Source: a virus. Taken from it: a stretch of DNA of 64,000 bases. The translations under genes were made by a program, and so were the position numbers. Location of the stretch: positions 1-64,000 of IMG/VR virus record IMGVR_UViG_3300037070_006409. One strand, 5' to 3'. Shown in pieces: positions 39,273 through 47,100 of the stretch (position 1 is the first letter of the stretch; each line of letters opens with the position of its first letter). The notes under the pieces are model-generated. The model worked only from the letters and a program-made list of their open reading frames with translations, was not told where the DNA came from and ran no database searches.

Positions 39273-40114
39273 TGGCGCAGGTGCCCGTCGGCCTCTCCTG
39301 TCCCGAGGGGCACTTCAACGCCTTCGGCCAGCTCTGGGAGCCGGTGAAGGACACCGACCTCGACAAGCTCGCCGAACGGGCTGCGCTGCCGGCGGCGTGC
39401 GCGACGTGTGGCTCTGAGGCCCAGGGCCTGCCACACGTCGAGGGTCGGGAACGCGAACAGGATCGGTTGGCCCGCGTTGGCGGCCGCAACACCGCTAAGA
39501 CCTGGAAGCGCCGAACTCCTGTCGGCGAGTCGGCATACACCGAGCGGACCTGCAAATTGGAGAGCTGCGGGAAATCGTTCAAGGTGTGGCGATGGAAGAC
39601 GCCGATGCAGGCCTTTTGTTCTCGCGGGTGCTTCAACGCCTGGCAGGCTCTCCCAGAACAGCGGAAGAAGGCACGCGAAAAGCGAAAGGGCCGCCGTAAT
39701 CCCAGGAATGCGGGAGCGAACAACGGTCGGTATAAACACGGAAAGCGAGTCGGTGGGAACGACCGGATTGAGGGCGAGCGCTTTCGATCACAGATGAAGG
39801 AAGTCTGCGAGGCTCCTTGGTGCGACGGCCGCGGGCCATTCGATTCACATCACGTCATCTACCGCCAAGAGGTGCGCCGCCGCGGAGGAGATCAGGGTGA
39901 CCCGGAGAACTCGTTGACGCTCTGCCACGGGTGCCATTCCAGCCATCATCGGCGTGGCCGAGTGATTCCTTTGACCGCACTTCGGGACGAAAACATCCAG
40001 TGGGCATTCGGGCTGATGGGTGCGGCCGCCTACAACTACTTCAAACGAAGCTATGCCGGGGACGACCCGCGCATCGACGCCGCGCTTGCGGCTCTTGACG
40101 ATCAACCCAAGTAA
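39272..40114 (+). CDS. HNH endonuclease with zinc ribbons
   Basis: A 280-residue protein from ATG 39272. Two Cys pairs at the N-terminus (CPEGHFNAFGQ, CATCGSE), then a second zinc motif (TCKLESCGKSFKVW, FCSRGCFNAW). The HNH core is CEAPWCDGRGPFDSHHVIYRQE, then NSLTLCHGCHSSHHRR. The layout resembles homing enzymes and also recombination nucleases of the NinG type. Position in the recombination region leaves both open. Confidence 0.7.
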   Translation: MAQVPVGLSCPEGHFNAFGQLWEPVKDTDLDKLAERAALPAACATCGSEAQGLPHVEGREREQDRLARVGGRNTAKTWKRRTPVGESAYTERTCKLESCGKSFKVWRWKTPMQAFCSRGCFNAWQALPEQRKKAREKRKGRRNPRNAGANNGRYKHGKRVGGNDRIEGERFRSQMKEVCEAPWCDGRGPFDSHHVIYRQEVRRRGGDQGDPENSLTLCHGCHSSHHRRGRVIPLTALRDENIQWAFGLMGAAAYNYFKRSYAGDDPRIDAALAALDDQPK

Positions 40115-40125
40115 GGAGAATCCCT

Positions 40126-40629
40126 ATGGCAAAAGACAAGCCCGAGATCGAAGACAGGGGCAAGACCCGCGACGGGAAAGAGAACGGCAATGGCGGCTCG
40201 ATCGCCGATCGCGCCGAGGACCCACCTGTCCCCGAGGTCACCCCGCAGCCCCTCGGCCCCAGCGGCACGATCCCGATGCCGAAAATGCCGGGGCGCAAGC
40301 AGCCCCCGACCCGGATCATGGTCAAGGTCACCGAAGCCAAGTGCGAGGGCGCCGGTCAGCTTGACGAGGAGGCGGAGATCCTTCTCATCGTCCGCGGGAA
40401 GTACAAGAAGGCAACCACCGAACCGCAGTTCGACGGCGACGGCAGGGTGACCTCTCGCGACTACGTGCAGATGGTCCGGCCCACCTGGGTCGAGGACTTC
40501 GATGTCTTCCTCGCCGCCAATGGCCTCAAGGTCGTGCCGCTGGACGAGGCTGGGGAGGCAGTCGAGACCAGCAGCCTCCTCAACATCGAGGAGAGGCGCG
40601 TGGAGCGGCAGGGAGGCGCTCTCGACTGA
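40126..40629 (+). CDS. Hypothetical protein of the recombination/replication region
   Basis: A 167-residue protein from ATG 40126 with AAGGAGAA upstream. The first 65 residues are charged and Pro-rich, probably disordered. The rest is beta-rich (TRIMVKVTEAKCEGAGQLDEEAEILLIVRGKYKKA, REYVQMVRPTWVEDFDVFL-like). It could be a DNA-binding accessory protein. No family recognised. Confidence 0.6.
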   Translation: MAKDKPEIEDRGKTRDGKENGNGGSIADRAEDPPVPEVTPQPLGPSGTIPMPKMPGRKQPPTRIMVKVTEAKCEGAGQLDEEAEILLIVRGKYKKATTEPQFDGDGRVTSRDYVQMVRPTWVEDFDVFLAANGLKVVPLDEAGEAVETSSLLNIEERRVERQGGALD

Positions 40630-40643
40630 CGAATAGGGAGAGC

Positions 40644-40694
40644 GGGGTCACCGCCGACGCTCAGCCACCGCGAGCGTGGGAGGGCGGTGACCCC
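40644..40694. promoter_or_regulatory. Long perfect-arm hairpin upstream of the replication operon
   Basis: GGGGTCACCGCC (40644-40655) is the exact complement of GGCGGTGACCCC (40683-40694). Inside, ACGCTC (40657-40662) pairs with GAGCGT (40672-40677). No T tract follows, so it is not a simple terminator. It overlaps the -35 region of the next promoter. It could be an operator, an attenuator or part of a replication origin. Confidence 0.6.
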
Positions 40695-40696
40695 TC

Positions 40697-40733
40697 TATC
40701 CTTCTGCCACCCGAACCCAGAAGGAGCGAAGCG
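40697..40733 (+). promoter_or_regulatory. Promoter and leader-box UTR of the replication operon
   Basis: TATCCT (about 40697-40702), then the box variant CCACCCGA followed by ACCC, then AGAAGGAGCGAAGCG before ATG 40734. The ribosome site AAGGAG is at 40721-40726. Confidence 0.65.
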
Positions 40734-41573
40734 ATGAGCATCGAGGCAGTGGTCGCCGTCGATCAGCACGCGACCGGCAGTGACGCCGAGAGGCTGATGC
40801 TGCGGGTCCTCGCTGAGTGGGCGAACCCCCGCGGCGTCATCGCCGACATTCACCCCGAGGACCTCACCGTCCCGATGGGCAAGAACACCCGCGGCGTCTC
40901 CGGTGTGAAGTCACGGTTGAAGAAATCCGGTCAGCTCATCGTGCTGGCCGAGGCTCACGGTGACCACGGTGAGGACTACGTGATCGCCCTTCCCGGTCTC
41001 GCCGGCCAGCCCCCCCCCGAGCCGGAGCCGGTCGAGGTCCCCGACGACCGCCCTGACTCGGTGAAGGCGAAAGCCTGGCGGGGGTTCTGGGAGGCGACCG
41101 ATGGCCTGGTCCCGACCTCCGTGACGCTCTCCAGCGGCGAGATCCCCGATCCCGACCCCGACAACGCAGTAATGACGGACGCCCTCGACCTGCTCCGCCA
41201 GAAACGTAAGGTCGCGGAAAAGCTGGTCACACCCCGCGAGCTGGCGCTCGCCACCGTCTGCATCATTACCTTCAACCACTGCTTCGAGTGGGAAGGCAAA
41301 AAGGGCAGCGACTATGGCCTCGGTGCCAACCTCACCGAGATCGTGATGCGCGTCCGCGACCGCCCGAGTTGGGACGCCGCAGCGCACAAGCGGCTGGTCG
41401 AGTCAGCATGGCGAATTCGGTGGTGGGAGAAGCGCTCTGGCGCCCGTCGTCCGAGTCCGAGCGTAATTTGGTCTCCGAAGTCCTTTGAGCAGGTCGTGCA
41501 AGATGCGATCGCAGAGAAGGAAAAAGGCGAGCAGACGAGCCGGCGCCGCTACACGCGGAGCGCTGAGGGATGA
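40734..41573 (+). CDS. Replication initiator-like winged-helix protein
   Basis: A 279-residue protein from ATG 40734. The N-terminal 90 residues form a winged helix (SDAERLMLRVLAEWANPRGVIADIHPEDLTV, VSGVKSRLKKSGQLIVLAEAHGDHGEDYVIAL). A Pro-rich linker leads to a helical C-domain. It overlaps the helicase-loader gene (ATGA), the typical order of phage O/P-like replication pairs. It is likely to bind the origin and recruit the loader. This is inference from order. Confidence 0.6.
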   Translation: MSIEAVVAVDQHATGSDAERLMLRVLAEWANPRGVIADIHPEDLTVPMGKNTRGVSGVKSRLKKSGQLIVLAEAHGDHGEDYVIALPGLAGQPPPEPEPVEVPDDRPDSVKAKAWRGFWEATDGLVPTSVTLSSGEIPDPDPDNAVMTDALDLLRQKRKVAEKLVTPRELALATVCIITFNHCFEWEGKKGSDYGLGANLTEIVMRVRDRPSWDAAAHKRLVESAWRIRWWEKRSGARRPSPSVIWSPKSFEQVVQDAIAEKEKGEQTSRRRYTRSAEG

Positions 41574-42379
41574 ATGAGCGACCTACCGAGACCATTCGCA
41601 TCACCGGCAAGTGCGACGAGTGCGGCACCCCGGTTGATCGCTCCGTGCCCGTCTTCGTCGGCGGTCGCTTCGGCGACCTCCTGGTAAAGCACTACCGCGA
41701 ACAGGCCACTGGCCTCGTCCCCGTCTACTGTGACCTCCACGAGGAGGACAGTGAGGAGCGCAAACGCGCCGAGCGCTCGGCGGTACGGCGCCTCGACTCT
41801 CGCTACAACCGGGCCGGCGTGCCCCAGCGCTTCCGGGAGGTCGAATGGGACGACTTCACCGACGTGGAACCTGGCTGCAGGGAGGCCCTGGAGGCTGTGC
41901 GCGCCTTCGCCGATGGTGACCGCAAGATGGGCCTGTGCCTCTGGGGCAATCTCGGGGTCGGCAAGACGATGATGATGGGCACCGTGGCGACGGTGCTGAT
42001 CCGCTCGCAGATCCGGGTGCGCTGGATCGACGTGGCGCGCCTGCTCACCGACCTCCGTGGCGGTTTCAACACCCGTCCCTACAAACGAGCCTTCGCGCAG
42101 CTCGACCCCGCCGAGCCGGGCGAGGTGCTGATGCTCGATGACCTCGACAAGACGATCGCCACCGACCGCGAGGTGCAGCCGCTGTACGTGGCGATCAACG
42201 AGTGGAGCAATGCCGGCAACCCGATCCTGGTCACCGCGAACCGCCACCTCGACCACCTCGCCGAGGACCTCGGTGACCGCTATGGCGAGCCGATCGCCTC
42301 ACGGCTGGTCGGCTCCTGCATCGACATCGAGGTGCGCGGCCGCGATCGCCGGCTGGATGAGGTCGGGGTCGCGGCGTGA
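41570..42379 (+). CDS. DnaC-like helicase loader ATPase
   Basis: A 269-residue protein. An N-terminal zinc motif (CDECGTPVD, CDLHEE) precedes the AAA+ core: Walker A LWGNLGVGKTMMM, Walker B EVLMLDDLDK, sensor I PILVTANRHLDHLA, and an arginine finger in EPIASRLVGSCIDIEV. It is the IstB/DnaC-type plan. It loads the replicative helicase, which would come from the host because none is found here. Confidence 0.88.
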   Translation: MNERPTETIRITGKCDECGTPVDRSVPVFVGGRFGDLLVKHYREQATGLVPVYCDLHEEDSEERKRAERSAVRRLDSRYNRAGVPQRFREVEWDDFTDVEPGCREALEAVRAFADGDRKMGLCLWGNLGVGKTMMMGTVATVLIRSQIRVRWIDVARLLTDLRGGFNTRPYKRAFAQLDPAEPGEVLMLDDLDKTIATDREVQPLYVAINEWSNAGNPILVTANRHLDHLAEDLGDRYGEPIASRLVGSCIDIEVRGRDRRLDEVGVAA

Positions 42380-43014
42380 GCTGGCCGCCGCAGCTCTCCG
42401 AGCTGCTTTTCCACGGCGAGGTCGTAGGCGATCCGAAAACGGCCGGCTCCAAGCGGGCCGGGGCCGTGCGCTCTACGAAAGCACCTAACCCTCACACCGG
42501 CAAACCGGACGGTAGGAGGCACGCCGTGCCGGTGTCTGCACGTGACGGCGGCACCACGGTGCGCACCTATGTCGCCGACTCCTCCGGCGAACCGGGGAAA
42601 AGCTGGCGCGGCGACATCCAGCGCGCCGTGCAGCAGATGCGCGAGGAAGTCGAGGGCATCGCCGCCGCCACCCAGGTCTACGAGTGCCCGCTGGTCCTGG
42701 AGGTCGTCTTCTTCCGGCCCCGCAACAAAGGCGACTACGGCACCGGGGCGGGCAGCTCGCACACCGTCAAGGACTCCGCGCCGGCCTTCCCGGTAACGCG
42801 CCCCGACGGCACCAAGCTCGTGCGCGCCTTCGAGGACGCGCTCACCTCTGTCATCTGGAAGGACGACTCGCTCATCGTCAGCCTGCGGTGGGACAAGCGC
42901 TTCGTCGGCCGCGGCATCGCCCCCAGCGTCGAGTTCAAGCTCTGGAAGCTGCCGGCGACCGTGGGCGAGAAGCGCCTCGCCGAAGCCGGGCAGGAGCAGG
43001 CGACGCTCGTCTAG
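42376..43014 (+). CDS. RusA-like Holliday junction resolvase
   Basis: A 212-residue protein from GTG 42376. Family signature: FHGEVVGDPKTAGSKRA, LEVVFFRPRNKGDYG, then a RPDGTKLVRAFEDALTSVIWKDDSLIV block with the conserved Asp residues (D-x-x-K-L-x-R, D-A-L-T, W-K-D-D). An extra 40-residue basic loop is present near the N-terminus. It resolves branched DNA before packaging. Confidence 0.8.
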   Translation: MSWPPQLSELLFHGEVVGDPKTAGSKRAGAVRSTKAPNPHTGKPDGRRHAVPVSARDGGTTVRTYVADSSGEPGKSWRGDIQRAVQQMREEVEGIAAATQVYECPLVLEVVFFRPRNKGDYGTGAGSSHTVKDSAPAFPVTRPDGTKLVRAFEDALTSVIWKDDSLIVSLRWDKRFVGRGIAPSVEFKLWKLPATVGEKRLAEAGQEQATLV

Positions 43015-43027
43015 TCTCTCGCCCTGG

Positions 43028-43069
43028 TAAGCTCCTGACCACTTCACCACCCGACGATAGGAGGATGCG
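43028..43069 (+). promoter_or_regulatory. Promoter and leader-box UTR
   Basis: TAAGCT (43028-43033) in the context GGTAAGCTCCTGACC. The leader box CACCACCCGA is at 43045-43054, then AGGAGG (43059-43064) before ATG 43070. It is the same layout as 56629, which suggests recent common origin. Confidence 0.7.
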
Positions 43070-43258
43070 ATGGTCGATCGAGCCGTGTGCGCTGGCGCCG
43101 CGGTCGGAGCGGGACTTCTGCTGATCGTGCAGCAGGTCTTCGCCGACACCCCCACCTGGGGCCTGATGCTGATCGGGATCGTGCTCGTGGTGCTGGGCAT
43201 CGTCGGCTGGAGCGACCTGCGGGAAGAGGCCTTCGCGCCTCGGGAGAACCGCTCGTGA
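43070..43258 (+). CDS. Small two-helix membrane protein
   Basis: A 62-residue protein. Helices at about 5-24 and 30-47 (GLMLIGIVLVVLGIVGW) and a charged tail. First gene of the leader-box operon that continues with the excisionase-like and Ku-like genes. Confidence 0.65.
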   Translation: MVDRAVCAGAAVGAGLLLIVQQVFADTPTWGLMLIGIVLVVLGIVGWSDLREEAFAPRENRS

Positions 43259-43590
43259 ACATCGGTAACCGCTACATCGACGCCGACCGGCTGCTGGAGC
43301 AGATCAACCTTGACGACCTGCACACGGCCAACGGGGCGTCGCTGACGCCCTGGCAGAAAGTCGAGCGCTGGCTCAAGCGCCAGCCCCGCGTCCCGGCCCT
43401 GGTCAGCGGCCAGGGCGCCGCCAAGATCATCGGCATCCCCCCACCGCATCTCTCGCGCTACCAGGACCGGCTCAACCCGATCCAGGTGGAGGGCACCCGC
43501 TGGCCGGTCTACGTGAAGTCCGAAGTCGAGGACCTCGCGAAGGAGATCAAGCGCGAGAAAGCTGCCAAGCAAAAAGCTGCGAAGAGCTGA
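43255..43590 (+). CDS. Excisionase/MerR-like DNA-binding protein
   Basis: A 111-residue protein from GTG 43255 (GTGA overlap). The central part is a winged-helix type (VPALVSGQGAAKIIGIPPPHLSRYQDRLNPIQVEGTRWPVYVKSEVEDLAKEI), followed by a Lys/Ala-rich tail. Such proteins act as small regulators or DNA-bending factors. No integrase accompanies it. Confidence 0.6.
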   Translation: MNIGNRYIDADRLLEQINLDDLHTANGASLTPWQKVERWLKRQPRVPALVSGQGAAKIIGIPPPHLSRYQDRLNPIQVEGTRWPVYVKSEVEDLAKEIKREKAAKQKAAKS

Positions 43591-43604
43591 GGAGGCCTTC
43601 CCCT

Positions 43605-44636
43605 ATGAGCACCACCACCGTCAGCCGCACCTCGAACACCACGACACTCCGCATCGGGCCGGTGAAGACGCCGATCGCCCTCTACAAGATCACGAGCGAG
43701 TCGGCCGCGAAGGCCCGCAAGTGGGACCTCGCCGATGGCGACGGCGAACCGTGGTCCCCCCCCGCCGCGGCCGCCACTCCGCCCGAGCCGCAGGGTGAGC
43801 CGCTCGGCGCCCCCGCCGCGCCCGTCGGTGGGGCAGTAGCAGGCGGCCCGCCGCCGGCTGCCGGCGAAGGCGAGGAGCCGCCGCAGGGTGAGCCGCAGGG
43901 CGGTGGCGCTCCGATCGGCGGAGCCGTTCCGCCCGCGGGGCAGGCCGAGGAGCCGCCGGTCGGTGAGGAGGAGGCCGAGGAGGAGGCACAGCCGCGCAAG
44001 GGCATCCGCAAGGCCGACGGCGCCTTCGTTGACCTCACCGATCAGATCGGGGAGATCGCCGAGCGCGCCACGCTGGAAGAGATGCGGGTTGTCTCCTTCA
44101 TCGACGTGCGCCACGTGCCGCGGGAGCGGGTCATCGCCGCCTACTACCTGGCAGGCGACTCGATGAACGAGGCGGCCAGCGCCGATTCCGACACCTGGCC
44201 CCCCGGCCGCCTGCTCCGCGTGATTAGCACGGCGATGCGCTCCACCCAGAAGGTCGCCGTGGTCCGCTTCACGAAGCGCAAAGGGCAGGCGCTCGGCGTG
44301 CTCACCTGGCGCCGCGACGGTGCCCTCGTGCTGCTGGAGCTGGCCTTCGCCGCTCAGGTCCGGCGCCCGAACGGCAAATGCCTCGCACACACGAAGGCCG
44401 AGGTGGTCTCCCCCGGTGCGGTCAAGGGCGCGATCGAGCTGATCGAGGCGATGGCCGCCAAGCGCGACTCCCTCGACGGCATCCGCGACGCGAGGGTCGT
44501 GATGGAGGACGAACTGATCGCCCGCGCCGAGGCCGGCGAGCTAGACGACTACGAGCTGGTCGCCGACCTCGACGTGGCCGAGGAGACCGAGCAGCTCGGC
44601 GCTCTCCTGGCAGAGGCCGCGAAGGTGACTGCCTGA
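43605..44636 (+). CDS. Ku-like DNA end-binding protein with Pro/Gly-rich insertion
   Basis: A 343-residue protein. The N-terminal 45 residues match the Ku start (SNTTTLRIGPVKTPIALYKIT). Residues about 48-130 are low complexity (Pro, Gly, Glu). The core resumes with GIRKADGAFVDLTDQIGEIAE, VVSFIDVRHVPRERVIAAYYLAGD, VAVVRFTKRKGQALGVLTWRRDGALVLLELAFAAQVR, as in bacterial Ku. Ku rings thread DNA ends and recruit the ligase LigD, which is not present here. Phage Ku genes are known from mycobacteriophages Omega and Corndog. The role in end protection or circularisation is inferred. Confidence 0.75.
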   Translation: MSTTTVSRTSNTTTLRIGPVKTPIALYKITSESAAKARKWDLADGDGEPWSPPAAAATPPEPQGEPLGAPAAPVGGAVAGGPPPAAGEGEEPPQGEPQGGGAPIGGAVPPAGQAEEPPVGEEEAEEEAQPRKGIRKADGAFVDLTDQIGEIAERATLEEMRVVSFIDVRHVPRERVIAAYYLAGDSMNEAASADSDTWPPGRLLRVISTAMRSTQKVAVVRFTKRKGQALGVLTWRRDGALVLLELAFAAQVRRPNGKCLAHTKAEVVSPGAVKGAIELIEAMAAKRDSLDGIRDARVVMEDELIARAEAGELDDYELVADLDVAEETEQLGALLAEAAKVTA

Positions 44637-45010
44637 TGGCCGCGAAGAGAAGGATGGGCGCTCCCCCGGATCTACCGGAGGAGGCGCTGGTAGACGAGTT
44701 TGAGTTTCGGGCGGCTATCGCTGCTCAGGTTGGTTGCGAGGCTCGGTCCTCAGAAGCCGCCGAGTTCTGCACGGGTGAGAATTGTGCCTTTATTGAAGCG
44801 GCCCAAGCCCTCCAAGCCGCCGCCCCCGCCATCCGCAAGCAGGAGCGGGAGCGGGTGAGGGAGGACCTACGCGACCCTCTGGCGCAGGCCATTCACGAGC
44901 GGCACGGGGGGTTGCCCTGGTCTGACCTCGGGGATCGCGAACGTCACGGGTATCGCCGCGAAGCGGAAGAGGCCCTCGCCGCCCTCGACCAGGAGGCTTC
45001 CGATGGCTGA
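44636..45010 (+). CDS. Hypothetical charged protein
   Basis: A 124-residue protein from ATG 44636 (TGATG). It has two Cys near the middle (VGCEARSSEAAEFCTGENC) and a helical charged second half (RKQERERVREDLRDPLAQAIHERHG). No family known. Confidence 0.55.
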   Translation: MAAKRRMGAPPDLPEEALVDEFEFRAAIAAQVGCEARSSEAAEFCTGENCAFIEAAQALQAAAPAIRKQERERVREDLRDPLAQAIHERHGGLPWSDLGDRERHGYRREAEEALAALDQEASDG

Positions 45011-45146
45011 GGGTCGGATCGTCGCTCACCAGCACAATTGCCGCTGCAAGGGCTGCCAGGAAGCTCGCAAGCGAGAACGAGCGGGTGAACAGGAACGGAC
45101 GCCGCCCTGGCCGCCAGCGAAACTGAAAGGAACCCCTCATGCCTGA
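45003..45146 (+). CDS. 47-residue zinc-knuckle protein
   Basis: A short gene from ATG 45003 to TGA 45146, overlapping both neighbours by 8 nt. Its product has HQHNCRCKGCQEARKRER, a compact His/Cys site like those in small phage DNA-binding proteins, followed by a basic, Pro-rich end. It shares the C-R-C-x-x-C pattern with the N-terminus of the minus-strand HNH protein at 58591-59070. Confidence 0.5.
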   Translation: MAEGRIVAHQHNCRCKGCQEARKRERAGEQERTPPWPPAKLKGTPHA

Positions 45147-45648
45147 GGGAACCCAGGACAGTCCGAAGGAGCGGTGTGGCGGAAGCGGGCGCATCTATCC
45201 GGCCGGGGCTGCGCCGGACTACCCATGCCCCGGCTGCCCCGACTGCACCCAGGACAGTTCGAAGGTGCCGGAGAAGCCATGGCCGCGAGTGGTTCTGCGG
45301 CGGCCTTTCCACGGCGCGGCCGACGACATACGAAGCTACTCGGTGCTCCCCGTTGGACATGAACGACCGCCCGAGCCAGGCGAACGCGAAGCCGAAACCT
45401 ACATCCCCGTCTCCGCGCTGCTCTCCGATGAGATTGTAGAGGCGGTGGCTCGGCGTCGGTGGAACGCGAGACGCGAGGCCATCATCCAAAGCGGCAGCGC
45501 CGAGGGTCCTGGCGCGGCCTGGGACGACATTGAGCCGGACCCGCGCAATGGTCATGACGCTCGTGCGTCGGATTGGAATGCAGCACGAGACTTCGCTGCC
45601 GACCTCCAGGCCGCCATAGAGCAGGTAGGAGGTACCAACCGTGCCTAG
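45139..45648 (+). CDS. Hypothetical Zn-site protein
   Basis: A 169-residue protein from ATG 45139. It has a Cys-rich N-terminus (RCGGSGRI, YPCPGCPDC) similar to dnaJ-type knuckles. The remainder is alpha-helical and acidic, ending AAIEQVGGTNRA, where the GTAGGAGGT that encodes VGG also serves as ribosome site for the next gene. Confidence 0.55.
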   Translation: MPEGTQDSPKERCGGSGRIYPAGAAPDYPCPGCPDCTQDSSKVPEKPWPRVVLRRPFHGAADDIRSYSVLPVGHERPPEPGEREAETYIPVSALLSDEIVEAVARRRWNARREAIIQSGSAEGPGAAWDDIEPDPRNGHDARASDWNAARDFAADLQAAIEQVGGTNRA

Positions 45649-45943
45649 CTCAGGCGAGGCAACAGTTCGCCGCTACCGCGAGCTTCCCCCGGAGGAGGTC
45701 GTGGAAGCGTTCAAGTTCGAGGGCGTCTTTCCGCTCGATTTCCTGACTGAGAAAGAGCAGGTCCGCAAGGCTCGCGACGGCGACTTCGCAATCGAAATCG
45801 TGGACATCGCGACCGGGGAAACCTGGATCGGAGTTCGCGAGGGCGAGTACGTGGTCCGCTTCCCGACGCTTGGCCTGCGCAACTACCAGGCCGATTCCTT
45901 TGAGGATGGCTTCGAGCAGGTAGGAGGTGGTCAGGGTGGGTGA
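45641..45943 (+). CDS. Hypothetical protein
   Basis: A 100-residue protein from GTG 45641, with TAGGAGG 8-9 nt upstream embedded in the previous gene. It contains EEVVEAFKFEGVFPLDFLTEKEQVRKARDGDFAIEIVDIATGETWIGVREGEYVV, a compact beta-rich fold. Its own end repeats the GAGCAGGTAGGAGGT element as ribosome site for the following gene. Confidence 0.55.
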   Translation: MPSSGEATVRRYRELPPEEVVEAFKFEGVFPLDFLTEKEQVRKARDGDFAIEIVDIATGETWIGVREGEYVVRFPTLGLRNYQADSFEDGFEQVGGGQGG

Positions 45944-46157
45944 TCGCATCGGGGGTCAGCTCGCCCGCGAAGCACCGAAACGCATCCGAGAGGAAGCACA
46001 GCGACGACGCGCCGAGCGTGAGCAACGCAAGGTCACGGTGACGCTCACCGAGGCTGAGGCTAGGGCACTGCTTCGCTTCGACATGGACCCGCCGCCTGAG
46101 TGGCTCAGCGCCGAGACCAAGCTACGTGCCGTTCTCGCAGGAGGCAAAGACCAGTGA
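45936..46157 (+). CDS. Small basic protein
   Basis: A 73-residue protein. GTG 45936 is chosen because TAGGAGG (45921-45927) is 8 nt upstream. GTG 45927 is possible but overlaps the ribosome site. A basic helix (EAPKRIREEAQRRRAEREQRK) is followed by VTVTLTEAEARALLRF, a possible ribbon-helix-helix-like unit. Confidence 0.5.
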   Translation: MGDRIGGQLAREAPKRIREEAQRRRAEREQRKVTVTLTEAEARALLRFDMDPPPEWLSAETKLRAVLAGGKDQ

Positions 46158-46303
46158 GCGACCGCAAGCTGGTTTCGAAAAGGCGCCACCGGGTCTACTG
46201 CGCCGCTCCTATCCAGTGCGGCTGGAAGGGCTACCGGATCTCCGATCGCCTTGGCGTTCAGCCCGCTTCGTGCCCTCGTTGCGAGGGGCAGGTGGTCCGA
46301 TGA
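46154..46303 (+). CDS. 49-residue zinc-ribbon protein
   Basis: A short gene from GTG 46154 (GTGA overlap) to TGA 46303. Cys pairs in CAAPIQCGWKGYRI and SCPRCEGQVVR make a rubredoxin-like ribbon. Related C-x-C-G-W-K-G pattern appears in the next protein (SCSCGWKGK), so the two may share ancestry. Confidence 0.5.
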   Translation: MSDRKLVSKRRHRVYCAAPIQCGWKGYRISDRLGVQPASCPRCEGQVVR

Positions 46304-47100
46304 GCGACCGCACACAGATGCTCTCGGTGGAGCGACTAGAGGCGTTGGCCAGAGACTTCGAGGCCGGCGGCGCGGCGGAACGCGACGCCGATGAGCCAGG
46401 CGTGCCGTCGAGCGTCTATTACGACTGTGCGGAGAAGCTCCGCGCCGCCCTCTCCCAGCCAGAGCAAGAGGACCACGTCTGCTCGATTCATTCCCATGAG
46501 GCAACGGGCGGCGCAGTCGCAAGTTGCTCCTGTGGGTGGAAGGGCAAAGTTTGCGTTGACCGAGTCTCGGCTGAGCGGAGTGTTGACACGCATCGCGCAG
46601 CACGCCCTTCTCAGCCAGAGCACCAGGGGGAGAACGGATCGGTTCGCGATGCGGCGACGGAGGTGCTGGCACTCATGGACGAGTCCGAGTCCTCTTCGAA
46701 GCTCAGCCGAGACGAGTGGGTACAACAGGGCGAGCGTTTCTTTGCCGCCAAGGACGCTCTCGCCGCTGCTCTTGCCCACCCCCACCCCCCCACCCCAGTA
46801 CTTAGCGACGAGGAGGGGGAGCGGCTGGAGGAGATCGCATACGGCCTCGAAACCGGCTACTTCCGCGACGAGTCCTCGGTTGTGGTCAAGTTCGCATCTG
46901 ATGCCGCCGACCTCCTCCGCAACCTCGCCTCTCGGGGGCGGGGGTGGAGTCGAGGGGGGCAGTACGAGCGTTGCCCACGCTGCAACAGGCCCGGCACCCC
47001 ACGGGGGAACTTCCGCGAAGGGACGGAGTGGAACTGCGAGAGCTGCGGCCTGCCGTTCAAGGTGATCGATCCCAAACCCCCGGAGGGAGCAGTTAAATGA
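46300..47100 (+). CDS. Hypothetical multi-domain Zn protein
   Basis: A 266-residue protein from ATG 46300. Segments: a helical N-terminus (SVERLEALARDFEAGG), a zinc-like site (VCSIHSHEA, SCSCGWKG), two further helical units (SVRDAATEVLALMDE, EGERLEEIAYGLETG) and a C-terminal ribbon (YERCPRCNRPG, WNCESCGLPFKV). It resembles patchwork phage proteins with repeated short helical pairs. Unknown function. Confidence 0.55.
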   Translation: MSDRTQMLSVERLEALARDFEAGGAAERDADEPGVPSSVYYDCAEKLRAALSQPEQEDHVCSIHSHEATGGAVASCSCGWKGKVCVDRVSAERSVDTHRAARPSQPEHQGENGSVRDAATEVLALMDESESSSKLSRDEWVQQGERFFAAKDALAAALAHPHPPTPVLSDEEGERLEEIAYGLETGYFRDESSVVVKFASDAADLLRNLASRGRGWSRGGQYERCPRCNRPGTPRGNFREGTEWNCESCGLPFKVIDPKPPEGAVK

